Below are positions 27,995-36,505 of a stretch of DNA of 64,000 bases, piece by piece (the first letter of the stretch is position 1; each line of letters opens with the position of its first letter). Source of the stretch: UBA7985 sp965661545 (lineage in GTDB: Bacteria > Pseudomonadota > Alphaproteobacteria > UBA7985). A program made the translations under genes and the position numbers. The notes under the pieces are model-generated. The model was given only the letters and a program-made list of their open reading frames with translations, was not told the DNA's origin and did not search any database. Location: contig CBFIEF010000002.1 of NCBI GenBank assembly GCA_965661545.1, positions 1 to 64,000 on the forward strand. The letters run 5' to 3'.

Positions 27995-28971
27995 AATTCA
28001 AAGCTGAGAACGCTGGCATCGGTCCTGTGGACCACCACCCGCACCCGCAGCCACAGGCCTCCGCGCATCGACCATTTTTCCACCGGCTCCAACGAGCCGC
28101 TGTCCGTACCATCCCAAAAAGCCACGTTATTCGTGATCGCGTAGGCGCGGAAGTTTCTGAGCCGTGCATGGAGATCTGTTACGGCCTCGCGGTTGTCCAG
28201 CGGCGCGATCAACAGCTCGTCTCGCGTGGGAATTGCCACTAAACTCGGCACGCTAATACGCGCGGCAAGCCATGGCGGAAACGCCGGGTCAAGAACCAGC
28301 GACGGCTCGTAAAATCCATCCAAATCCACACGGCAAAATCGCTGTGGTGCCTCGGTCCCGCACTTGAGCTGCGCGGCTTCGCCATCCAGCCAGCGCGCAT
28401 TGGACCGCGCCCGTGTCATGATGGCGGAAAAGTCAGTGTACCCCAGCGATGGATCATCGGCGCGTTGCACCAGATGCACAGTCGCTGCGTCGTCGCGAAC
28501 CGCAAAGGCAACGGCCTTCGGAAAGCCTGGCACCAGAAAGAGCGCAGCATCGGGCAGGCGATCTTCATCACTGGAGCGGGCGACATCGGCCAAGCCGCGC
28601 ACCAATGGGCGCAAGTGTGTGCGTTGGGGGTAGATGCGATCAGGATCGCCCTGAATCAGAACTGAATTGGCGAATCGGAGGATTTCGGCCTTTGGGTCGA
28701 CGTTCGCCCCTTGCAACCTGTTGAGTAAATCTTCGAGGTGGATATCGATCACCTCTCCGGATGCGTCAAACAAGCATGTGAGCAGCAGCGGATCATCGGG
28801 TTCAGGCGCGCACTGCGCAACCAAAGCCGAGCCTTGCAGAACATCTTGCACCAGCGGCCGCAGCATGCGGCCATCGCCAAACAAAGGGGCGCTAGAATCC
28901 TGCGCCCCTGCTTGATAACCCAGAACGCTGAGCCCGATCAGCCCAGCGCCAATAAGCGATCTAGATTTCAT
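27991..28971 (-). CDS. Uncharacterised exported protein
   Basis: The 326-residue protein begins with a signal peptide (SLIGAGLIGLSVLGYQAGAQ). Two Cys pairs (CAPEPDDPLLLTC; CGTEAPQRFC) could form periplasmic disulfides. Near residues 230-280, PSLVAIPTRDELLIAPLDN faintly resembles DUF1444-type proteins, but I would not assign that family firmly. The start at 28971 overlaps the end of the upstream cyclophilin gene by 11 nt, so the two are co-translated; a longer frame to 29274 is the shadow of that gene. A role linked to envelope protein folding is only suggested by the neighbour. Confidence 0.7.
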   Translation of the reverse strand: MKSRSLIGAGLIGLSVLGYQAGAQDSSAPLFGDGRMLRPLVQDVLQGSALVAQCAPEPDDPLLLTCLFDASGEVIDIHLEDLLNRLQGANVDPKAEILRFANSVLIQGDPDRIYPQRTHLRPLVRGLADVARSSDEDRLPDAALFLVPGFPKAVAFAVRDDAATVHLVQRADDPSLGYTDFSAIMTRARSNARWLDGEAAQLKCGTEAPQRFCRVDLDGFYEPSLVLDPAFPPWLAARISVPSLVAIPTRDELLIAPLDNREAVTDLHARLRNFRAYAITNNVAFWDGTDSGSLEPVEKWSMRGGLWLRVRVVVHRTDASVLSFEF

Positions 28972-29965
28972 CCGACAGCATGAAGACGCGCTGCATGCGG
29001 TCTGGGTTGGCAACCGTGCCAGAACCCGGCGCACCGCGCTTGATTTGGTCCACGGCGTCCATACCGAAAAAAACCTCTCCCACGATAGTATATTGCCCAT
29101 CAAGGAACGTCCCCGCATCGAACATGATGAAGAACTGCGAGTTGGCTGACGCTGGATCTTGCGAGCGGGCCATGCCGACCGTACCGCGCTCAAAGCTCGC
29201 CACAGACGGATCAGAAAACTCAGGGTCCAAATCTGGCTTTTCAGAACCACCCCGGCCCGTCCCTGTCGGATCACCAGTTTGAGCCATAAAGCCGTCGATC
29301 ACACGGTGGAACACAACGCCGTCGTAGAAGCCTTCGCGCGTCAGCTCGGTTAAGCGCTGCGCATGTCCGGGTGCGAGGTCATCGCGCAAGGCAATGGCGA
29401 CGTAGCCATGCTTGGTGTCGATCACCATCGTCTTCTCAGCATCACCACCGGCCGTTGCGACCTCTTCCGCAACTTGAGCCACGGACGGCTTCGCGATGCT
29501 TTCAAAACCGGACAGCATGGCGACAGCCAGCGAGCCGGCCATGGTCTCGGGATACAGGATCACCGCCGCCTGCAGCGCAATGGGCTGGCCGAGCTCTAGA
29601 GCGCGGGCCAGGACAGCCTCGCCGCCAGCATCCAAGAACACAGCATCACAAGCAATATCGCCGTAAGCTGCGACACCCAATTCGCCGTAGGTTGCTGGAC
29701 CTAAGTTCAGCGAGACAAGGGCGTTGATGTCTGCACCGGCAGCGTCCAACACAGCCTTCAGCGCGGAGTTGACCTCAAGCCCCTCTGGGACTGGCGAAAC
29801 TTTGGCGGACTTGGTTTGATAGCCAACGGTTTGCAGAGTCTGCGTCACGCGCTCGGAACAAGAGTCGTCAACACCTTCCCCCAGAACAACCATCGCTGTT
29901 TGGGCGGAAGCAGGTAGTGCCAGCACGAGAGAAGCGGCGCTCGCCGCAAGAAGTCGCAGAAACAT
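28961..29965 (-). CDS. Exported cyclophilin-type prolyl isomerase with extra N-terminal domain
   Basis: A signal peptide (LLAASAASLVLALPASAQT) is followed by about 165 residues I do not recognise, with two Cys (DDSCSERV and DIACDAVF). A full cyclophilin domain then occupies the C-terminal half: FYDGVVFHRVIDGFMAQTGD, GTVGMARSQDPASANSQFFI and FLDGQYTIVGEVF. The catalytic Arg is in FHRVI. It should speed prolyl cis-trans isomerisation in the periplasm. The start at 29965 has GGAAAG upstream and precedes the signal peptide directly. It is upstream of the uncharacterised exported protein gene (overlapping) and downstream of a second cyclophilin gene separated by a terminator. Confidence 0.88.
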   Translation of the reverse strand: MFLRLLAASAASLVLALPASAQTAMVVLGEGVDDSCSERVTQTLQTVGYQTKSAKVSPVPEGLEVNSALKAVLDAAGADINALVSLNLGPATYGELGVAAYGDIACDAVFLDAGGEAVLARALELGQPIALQAAVILYPETMAGSLAVAMLSGFESIAKPSVAQVAEEVATAGGDAEKTMVIDTKHGYVAIALRDDLAPGHAQRLTELTREGFYDGVVFHRVIDGFMAQTGDPTGTGRGGSEKPDLDPEFSDPSVASFERGTVGMARSQDPASANSQFFIMFDAGTFLDGQYTIVGEVFFGMDAVDQIKRGAPGSGTVANPDRMQRVFMLSDEI

Positions 29966-30034
29966 GTAAACGTCTTTCCAGTCTTTCAAGGCCATGAGGA
30001 GACCGCACTTTATGCGGAATTTTAACCTATACCC

Positions 30035-30075
30035 AATAAAGAAGCCGCGAGAATCGAAAAGATTCGCGCGGCTTC
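30035..30075 (-). terminator. Terminator of the lipoprotein cyclophilin gene
   Basis: A 15-bp stem with one mismatch (30041-30055 with 30061-30075) and a 5-nt loop is followed on the minus strand by TTTATT. It separates the two cyclophilin genes. Confidence 0.75.
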
Positions 30076-30103
30076 AAAAATTTTACTGAATGAAATTCAG
30101 GTT

Positions 30104-30799
30104 TTAGCCGTCAGCGGCAATCTTCACAGAAACCATCGTATCTGGCTCACCCGTGAAAGACGTGCCGTTCTGGCCCGCACCCTTGGTGATGTTATCGACA
30201 AACTCCATGCCTGAACGCACCTGGCCAAATACCGTGTACTGACCGTTCAGGAAGGAGCCTTCAGCAAACATGATGAAGAACTGCGAGTTCGCCGAGTTTG
30301 GAGCGGACGACCGCGCCATGCCAAGAGTACCGCGCTCGAAAGGAACCGAGGAGAACTCAGCCGGCAGATCCGGCAAGTTGGAGCCACCCGTACCATTGCC
30401 CAGCGGATCACCGGTTTGGGCCATGAAGCCGTCGATGACGCGGTGGAACTTGATGCCGTTGTAGAAGCCCTGACGGGTCAGTTCTTTAATGCGTGCTACG
30501 TGGAGCGGCGCAACGTCAGGCAGTAGCTCAATCACAACCGTGCCGTCTTTGAGCTGAATTTCGAGTGTGTTTTCGGGATCCAAAGCGGAAGCCTCCGTCG
30601 TTGTTGCCAAGCCTGGGCCAGCCAGGAAGGCGTTGTTGTCGTCAGAAATAAAGGATGTATCGCTCGTTGAGATATCGGCCATGGTATCAGCGCCATCGCT
30701 GCCAGAATCGTCTCCCATGCCCGAAATCAGGCCGCAACCCGACACCAGAACGAAAACGCCCAGCGCCATCGCGACAAGAATAGTGATTAGAAATCTCAT
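30104..30799 (-). CDS. Lipoprotein cyclophilin-type prolyl isomerase
   Basis: The signal peptide ends in VSGC, a lipobox, so the 231-residue protein is predicted to be lipid-anchored. An acidic Ser/Asp-rich linker of about 60 residues leads to a cyclophilin domain with FHRVIDGFMAQTGDPLG, GTLGMARSSAPNSANSQFFI and FLNGQYTVFGQV. The active-site Arg and the GQ-type loop are intact, so prolyl isomerase activity at the envelope is expected. It lies 42 nt downstream of icd on the same strand and ends in its own terminator. Confidence 0.92.
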   Translation of the reverse strand: MRFLITILVAMALGVFVLVSGCGLISGMGDDSGSDGADTMADISTSDTSFISDDNNAFLAGPGLATTTEASALDPENTLEIQLKDGTVVIELLPDVAPLHVARIKELTRQGFYNGIKFHRVIDGFMAQTGDPLGNGTGGSNLPDLPAEFSSVPFERGTLGMARSSAPNSANSQFFIMFAEGSFLNGQYTVFGQVRSGMEFVDNITKGAGQNGTSFTGEPDTMVSVKIAADG

Positions 30800-30841
30800 G
30801 ATGTCTGCTCCATTCTGGGGTCTGTGTGCCTTGGGATGGGC

Positions 30842-32059
30842 TTAAAGGCCCATCACCTGCTTCAGTTCTTCATCCAGCTTGTCGAGGAACTGGTTGGTCG
30901 TCAGCCAGCCCTGGTCGGGGGAAACCAGCAGCGCGAGGTCTTTGGTCATGAAGCCCTTCTCAACCGTGCTCACACAAACCGCTTCAAGCGCTTCGGCAAA
31001 CTTGACCACGTCAGGGGTCTGGTCGAACTGTCCGCGGTAATACAAGCCGCGAGTCCAAGCGTAGATGGACGCGATTGGGTTGGTGGACGTTTCCTTGCCT
31101 TGCTCATGCAGGCGGTAGTGACGGGTGACGGTACCGTGCGCTGCTTCAGCTTCAATGGTGTTGCCGTCCGGCGTCATCAGCACGGATGTCATCAGGCCCA
31201 GTGAGCCAAAGCCCTGTGCGACTGTATCGGACTGCACATCGCCGTCGTAGTTCTTACAGGCCCAAACAAAGCCGCCCGACCACTTGAGGGCAGAAGCCAC
31301 CATGTCATCGATCAGACGGTGTTCGTAGGTGAGGCCGGCTTCTTTAAACTTGTCGGCGAATTCTGTTTCGAAGACGTGCTGGAACAGGTCTTTGAACCGA
31401 CCATCGTACTTTTTCATAATGGTGTTCTTGGTGGACAGATACACGGGCCAGCCGAGGTTCAGGCCGTAGTTCATGCAGGCGCGCGCAAAACCGATGATCG
31501 ACTCATCAAGGTTGTACATGCCCATAGCAATGCCGGCTTCTTCGAAGTCGTAGACCGGGTACTCAACCGCTTCGCCGCCATCAGCAGGCTCGAAAACCAT
31601 CTTCAGATGACCTGCGCCCGGCACCAAAATGTCAGTTGCGCGGTATTGGTCACCAAAGGCATGGCGGCCAATGACGATCGGCTGCGTCCAGCCCGGTACC
31701 AAGCGTGGAACATTGTCCATGATGATCGGCTGGCGGAACACAGTACCGCCCAGAATGTTCCGGATGGTCCCGTTCGGCGAGCGATACATTTTCTTCAGGC
31801 CAAACTCTTCAACCCGCGCTTCGTCCGGCGTGATGGTCGCACATTTAACGCCAACACCGTGCTCTTTGATCGCGTTTGCCGCGTCGATGGTGATTTGGTC
31901 GTCGGTCTCGTCACGCTTTTCCATGCCCAGATCGTAGTACTGCAGGTCGACGTCTAGGTAAGGCAGGATCAGCCGTTCCTTGATAAACGACCAAATGATG
32001 CGGGTCATTTCATCACCATCGAGTTCAACGACAGGATTTTTTACGGAAATTTTGGACAT
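30842..32059 (-). CDS. icd: NADP-dependent isocitrate dehydrogenase
   Basis: This TCA-cycle enzyme oxidises isocitrate to 2-oxoglutarate. The 405-residue dimeric eukaryote-like type common in alphaproteobacteria is indicated by VVELDGDEMTRIIW at the N-terminus, KMYRSPNGTIRNILGGTVFR, and GRHAFGDQYRATD. The substrate/metal block near DGDVQSDTVAQGFGSLGLM and the NADP-binding EAAHGTVTRHYRLH are present. The start at 32059 follows GAGGAG; the frame is open to 32143 but without a ribosome site there. Confidence 0.97.
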   Translation of the reverse strand: MSKISVKNPVVELDGDEMTRIIWSFIKERLILPYLDVDLQYYDLGMEKRDETDDQITIDAANAIKEHGVGVKCATITPDEARVEEFGLKKMYRSPNGTIRNILGGTVFRQPIIMDNVPRLVPGWTQPIVIGRHAFGDQYRATDILVPGAGHLKMVFEPADGGEAVEYPVYDFEEAGIAMGMYNLDESIIGFARACMNYGLNLGWPVYLSTKNTIMKKYDGRFKDLFQHVFETEFADKFKEAGLTYEHRLIDDMVASALKWSGGFVWACKNYDGDVQSDTVAQGFGSLGLMTSVLMTPDGNTIEAEAAHGTVTRHYRLHEQGKETSTNPIASIYAWTRGLYYRGQFDQTPDVVKFAEALEAVCVSTVEKGFMTKDLALLVSPDQGWLTTNQFLDKLDEELKQVMGL

Positions 32060-32258
32060 GCTTAGCCACTCCTCAAAAGCTCGGAAACTGCTCCGGCGCG
32101 GGCGCCCGGTTTCGCTCGGATGGGGGAAACACAGGGCGGCCAATGGTTCGTATTGTTCTGGCGTTTCGCTAGCATGGCATGGGGAGGCGGACCAGACCCA
32201 CTAGATGACACTCAGGGTCGCACGTGACCCATACGCTGTCGTCTTTGAACCATTGAAA

Positions 32259-32867
32259 TTAGGGCGCTAGCTGGCTTTCAAAAGCCGCTGGTAATTCATC
32301 AGCGTGGCGGATCGAGACATAGAGATTCTTCAAGCGTGAATGCAAAAAGCCCTCGTCCTCTAAGTGATCGATCAAGGTCATCATAGGCTGCCAAAAGCCC
32401 TTGTCGGTATCGAAAAAGATGATGGGCTTGTTGTGCCGACCCAATTGCTTCCACGTGATGACCTCAAAGATCTCTTCCATCGTACCAAAGCCGCCGGGCA
32501 TCGCCACAATGGCTTGCGCCAGATCGAACATCATGCGTTTTCGGGTGTGCATGTCGGGCACGAGGCGCAGATCCGTAACGTCGCGGTGCCCGACCTCGAC
32601 TTGGTCCAGAAATTCAGGAATGACACCGATGACATGCGCGTCTTTTTCCAACGCGCCGTCTGCCATCGCGCCCATCATGCCGGTGCGGCCACCACCATAG
32701 ACAACATCTAAGCCCGCTTCGCCGATGACCTCGCCCAAGCGTCGCGCTGCGTCCGTGTAACCGTCCCAGCTGCCTTCTGACGCGCCACCATAGACACAAA
32801 CACGCTGGATCCGTTCAGCCGCAGGCAAGTCTGCCTGCAGCTTCTTGAAGGCTTCGTTAATGATCAT
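32259..32867 (-). CDS. LOG-family protein (cytokinin-activating-type phosphoribohydrolase)
   Basis: The 202-residue protein carries the LOG/TIGR00730 signature PGGFGTMEEIFEVITWKQLG, with GGGRTGMMGAMADGAL before it. Related enzymes remove ribose 5-phosphate from cytokinin nucleotides or other nucleoside monophosphates; older annotations call them lysine decarboxylases without basis. The natural substrate in this organism is unknown. It starts 17 nt after the RND permease C-terminal frame on the same strand, so it may be the last gene of the efflux operon. Confidence 0.88.
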   Translation of the reverse strand: MIINEAFKKLQADLPAAERIQRVCVYGGASEGSWDGYTDAARRLGEVIGEAGLDVVYGGGRTGMMGAMADGALEKDAHVIGVIPEFLDQVEVGHRDVTDLRLVPDMHTRKRMMFDLAQAIVAMPGGFGTMEEIFEVITWKQLGRHNKPIIFFDTDKGFWQPMMTLIDHLEDEGFLHSRLKNLYVSIRHADELPAAFESQLAP

Positions 32868-32883
32868 TGTTTGATCCTATTCC

Positions 32884-35490
32884 TTAGGACGCCACAACAC
32901 CGCCAACGGTGCCCTTTGCCCGTGCTTTGGCCGCTTGATTCTCAAGATGCCGACGGCTCGAAGGTCTACCCGCAACTTTGCGGACTTCCAAGCGAGATTG
33001 GATCATCAGCATCGACGGCGTGAAGAATAGTGACACAACAGTCGAGAACGCCAGGCCAAAGGCAATAGCTTGGCTCATGCCCTTCCACCACTGGGAGGAG
33101 GAAGAAAGCTGGCTCACCACACCCGGCTTTGCATTCAGCTCAGCGATGAAATCACCGACCAATGGCAACCCCGTCAGCGGCGTCAGATCGACCCCTGTCA
33201 CAACGAAGTTCTGGAAGTCCACACCGATGCCGACAGCAAGCGGCAAGAGGCCCAGAATTGTCGTGATTGTCGTGATCAAAATCGGTCGCAAGCGCTGCGC
33301 GCCCGTCAGCATGATCAAACGCTTATATTCTTCGATGCTGCGGGGCTTGTTGTCCCGCTCCAACGTTGCGAACGTATCGACCAAAACGATGTTGTTGTTC
33401 ACCACAACCCCAGCCAGCGAGACGACACCAATAAACGTAAACACACCAAAACCAGAGTTGGTGAGGATCAGACCGAACATGACACCGGGCAACGACATGG
33501 CCACCGCGGTCAAAATCAACATGGCGCGGTAAAAGCTGTTGAATTGGGTAATCAGAATGGCAAACATCCCAACCAGCGCCATGGCAAACGCGCCGCCAAG
33601 GAAGCTAAAGGCCTCCTGCTGGTCTTGGTTATCGCCCACAAATCCCCATGCCACGTCAGGATCAATATTGGCCGCTGTCAGCGCAGCAGTCAGCTCCTCC
33701 ACGACCTGAGACGCCGCCGCTTTGGTCTCGCCGGGTGCAGGCTCGGCGATGTTGGCAGACATGGTGTAAGCCCGGCGCTCATCAATGCGCGTGATCAAGC
33801 TGGTCCGCTCTTCGATCTTGAAATCGACGAGGTTCTCAATCGGCACAGTGCCGCCACCGGTGTTGATGCGAATTTCGTTGAGTTGCTCGATAGACCGGAA
33901 TTCTGGTGGGAACCGGAAGACGATATCGGTCTCGTCGTTGGAGCCATCCAAGCGGATGCTGTCGACGGTATAGCCATCGTTGGTCATCTGAATGTACTGC
34001 GAAATCTGGAACGCGGTTACACCCAATCGCTGTGCGTCTGCTTCCTTGAGGTCCAAGGAAATCTTGGTACCGGGCAAGGGCAGACCGTCTTCGATATCGA
34101 CGAGATTTTCATTGGCATCCATGATTTCGCGGATGCGGAACAGCTCACGCAGCAACAAATTGCCGTCTTCAGCGCGCAGCCGCAACTGCACAGCCTTACC
34201 CGATGGCGGTCCCCCTGCGACGGCGAGGATCTCGACTTGAACACCGGCAAAGTGATCTGTGCGGTCGCGGATCTCCTGCAGAACATCAGCGATGGGGCGC
34301 TGGCGGTTGAAGTAGTCAACAAACGTCAGCTGCACCGAGCCGATGGTATCTTCAGACTCAGGGATGGCACTATTGGTGGCACCACCGCTTTGCGACGTGG
34401 CCGAAATTGCCGAGAATTCACCATTTTGGCGCGACAAGTCGTAGATAACGTCCTCGACTTCGCGAACGAGCACGTCCTTCTCTTCAATCGACAGGTTGCC
34501 CCGTGCCTTGATGTAGACATTGGCACTATCAGGCTCGGTCGCCGGAAAGAACTCGGTTGGAATGTTGCGGGAAGCGTAGAAGACAAACGAGAAAATCAGC
34601 ACCAGCAAGCCCAAGACGGCAACCATGATCGGTGCTTTCAAAAGCTGGCCAATGACCGAAACATACACCCCGGCAAGCCCTTTGGCGTTCCGAGGATCCG
34701 AGGCTTCCTCGATGGTGCGCGTCTGCTTGGGGTCGCCAATAACCATGAAGACCAGGGGGCGGATGACGAAGTAGGTCACCATGACCGTCAGCAGAGCCAA
34801 CAGCATCGAAATCGGCATCGCCGCCGGACCAACCTCGAGCCCCAAACCACTCAACATCCCAGCAATGGTGCCGTTCGCACCCATCATGATGACATTGATG
34901 CCGGTCACAACCGAGAGGAACATGATGATCGTGGAGAAGAAGGGCCGGAAGTTTGCGCCCATGGTGGGGACAAAGAACAGCGCCATAAGCAGGGAGCCCG
35001 ACAGCGTCACCAGCAGCGTGATCGGCAGATACTTCATGAACTGCCCGGTAAAGCCGGGGAAGAACAGCAGCGGTGCGAACACGATTAGCGTGGTCGCGGT
35101 TGAGGCGATAATCGGCCATGACATGCGCTTTGCAGCGTCGCCATAGGCTTGCTTCATCGTCGCGCCTTCCGATAGCCGTCGGTCCGCGTATTCAGTCACA
35201 ACCACGGCGCCGTCAACCAGCATCCCTGAGGCCAGAATCAGCGAAAACAGCACCACGATGTTCGCACTCAAGCCCATCATGTTAAGGGCAATGAAGCCAA
35301 TCATATAGGAGCCGGGGATGGAGATCGCCACGAGCAGCGCTGAACGCAGGCCCAGAATGGCAACAACCACAATCATCACCAGCAAAACAGCGAAAGCCAC
35401 GTTGTTGATGAGGTCACCCAGCAACGTCGCAACAAAAATCGAGTCGTCGTACGAATTGGTCGCGACGATCAAGTCCTGAAGGGATTCCAT
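32884..35490 (-). CDS. RND efflux permease, C-terminal part (second of two overlapping frames)
   Basis: This 868-residue frame holds what in AcrB-type permeases would be transmembrane helix 2 onwards, including the second periplasmic loop (VDIEDGLPLPGTKISLDL) and the last helix bundle. The first helix reads INNVAFAVLLVMIVVVAILG, followed by GMLVDGAVVVTEYADRRL, which carries the proton-relay type Asp. It is longer than the corresponding AcrB part because of extra hydrophobic segments around residues 180-260 and a C-terminal insert. The ATG at 35490 overlaps the stop of the N-terminal frame (TGATG) and has GGAGG exactly 9 nt upstream. It is therefore likely translated as a separate polypeptide that joins the first. 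Confidence 0.85.
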   Translation of the reverse strand: MESLQDLIVATNSYDDSIFVATLLGDLINNVAFAVLLVMIVVVAILGLRSALLVAISIPGSYMIGFIALNMMGLSANIVVLFSLILASGMLVDGAVVVTEYADRRLSEGATMKQAYGDAAKRMSWPIIASTATTLIVFAPLLFFPGFTGQFMKYLPITLLVTLSGSLLMALFFVPTMGANFRPFFSTIIMFLSVVTGINVIMMGANGTIAGMLSGLGLEVGPAAMPISMLLALLTVMVTYFVIRPLVFMVIGDPKQTRTIEEASDPRNAKGLAGVYVSVIGQLLKAPIMVAVLGLLVLIFSFVFYASRNIPTEFFPATEPDSANVYIKARGNLSIEEKDVLVREVEDVIYDLSRQNGEFSAISATSQSGGATNSAIPESEDTIGSVQLTFVDYFNRQRPIADVLQEIRDRTDHFAGVQVEILAVAGGPPSGKAVQLRLRAEDGNLLLRELFRIREIMDANENLVDIEDGLPLPGTKISLDLKEADAQRLGVTAFQISQYIQMTNDGYTVDSIRLDGSNDETDIVFRFPPEFRSIEQLNEIRINTGGGTVPIENLVDFKIEERTSLITRIDERRAYTMSANIAEPAPGETKAAASQVVEELTAALTAANIDPDVAWGFVGDNQDQQEAFSFLGGAFAMALVGMFAILITQFNSFYRAMLILTAVAMSLPGVMFGLILTNSGFGVFTFIGVVSLAGVVVNNNIVLVDTFATLERDNKPRSIEEYKRLIMLTGAQRLRPILITTITTILGLLPLAVGIGVDFQNFVVTGVDLTPLTGLPLVGDFIAELNAKPGVVSQLSSSSQWWKGMSQAIAFGLAFSTVVSLFFTPSMLMIQSRLEVRKVAGRPSSRRHLENQAAKARAKGTVGGVVAS

Positions 35491-36461
35491 CAGCTCGCGC
35501 CTCCGTCATTTTTTGGTTCAGCGGTAATTTCCGTATCGCTTGTCGCCGCTTCGATCACAGCTTTGATCCGGGCGGTAACGTCCAGCGTGTTCGTACCTGT
35601 CCGCTTAGAGACTGAAATCGACACAGACGGCTGGCCATTCACACGGGCGAAGTTGGAAGCGTCTTTGAAGGTATCGCGAATTTCGGCGATGTCGGCGAAG
35701 CGGATGATGGAGTTACCGTCCACCATGATCGGCAGCTCTTCAATCGAGCGAATGCCCTGCAGCTCGCCGGGTAGTTCAATATCAAAAGCGCCAGAAGACG
35801 CTTCTGTTGTGCCGGTCACAACCAACTGGTTGGCGTTGGTGATGGCAGAAGCCACCTGATTGATATCCAGGTTGTAGCTTTCAAAGGTGGTCGGCTGCAT
35901 GATGACTTCTATCACCCGCTCCCGATCTCCAGCCAGCGTCACTTCAAGCACGCCCGGCAAAACTTCGATGTCCGCTTTGATGTCTTTAGCAAAGTCCACC
36001 AGCGTCTTCTCTGGCACTGGACCAGTCAGGCCGTAAACCAAAATCGGTTGCTCAGAGAGGTTAATCGGTGTGACGACCGGCTCTTCAGCGTCTTGCGGTA
36101 GCTTTGGCTTTGCCCGATCAACGGCGAGGCGAATGTCGTCTTCAGCCTTCTCATCATCAAAGCCTGCCTCAAATTCGAGGACGATGTTGGCGTAGCCTTG
36201 GGAGGCGGTGGCAGTCATGGTTTTCAGGCCATCCACACCGGCAAGTTCGCCTTCAAGCGGCTTGATCAATCGGTCTTCGGCATCCTCAGGCGAAATGCCA
36301 TTCTGGTAGACCGATACGTAGATCGAGGGAAAGGTAACGTTGGGAAACGCTTCTTTGGGCAAAATGAACCAGCTGTAAACGCCCGCGCCAAACAGCGCGA
36401 TTAGCAGCGTGAGCACTGTACGGTTATACCGCAGCATAGCCTCGATGACGGAGTTCATCAT
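35490..36461 (-). CDS. RND efflux permease, N-terminal part (first of two overlapping frames)
   Basis: This 323-residue frame covers transmembrane helix 1 (TVLTLLIALFGAGVYSWFIL) and the whole first periplasmic loop of an AcrB-like proton-driven exporter. It includes PKEAFPNVTFPSIYVSVYQNG, the porter-domain ELAGVDGLKTMTATASQGYA and the ending VSKRTGTNTLDVTARIKAVI. Translation stops at TGA 35492-35490 just before the point where helix 2 would follow, and the rest of the permease is encoded by the next frame. Together they make 1191 residues, a plausible length for one RND subunit. A slip in the nearby A6 run would not restore fusion, as either indel leads to a stop or a wrong frame. It is downstream of the adaptor gene. 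Confidence 0.85.
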   Translation of the reverse strand: MMNSVIEAMLRYNRTVLTLLIALFGAGVYSWFILPKEAFPNVTFPSIYVSVYQNGISPEDAEDRLIKPLEGELAGVDGLKTMTATASQGYANIVLEFEAGFDDEKAEDDIRLAVDRAKPKLPQDAEEPVVTPINLSEQPILVYGLTGPVPEKTLVDFAKDIKADIEVLPGVLEVTLAGDRERVIEVIMQPTTFESYNLDINQVASAITNANQLVVTGTTEASSGAFDIELPGELQGIRSIEELPIMVDGNSIIRFADIAEIRDTFKDASNFARVNGQPSVSISVSKRTGTNTLDVTARIKAVIEAATSDTEITAEPKNDGGAS

Positions 36462-36505
36462 GGTCTTATCTCTTCTCTTCGAGCCTTGTCTGGCAGGCCG
36501 CAGCG

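Noticed and set aside
33070..35088. A long open frame antisense to the RND permease
   Set aside because: It mirrors the permease gene and has the His, Arg and Gln-rich composition of a reverse-strand shadow.
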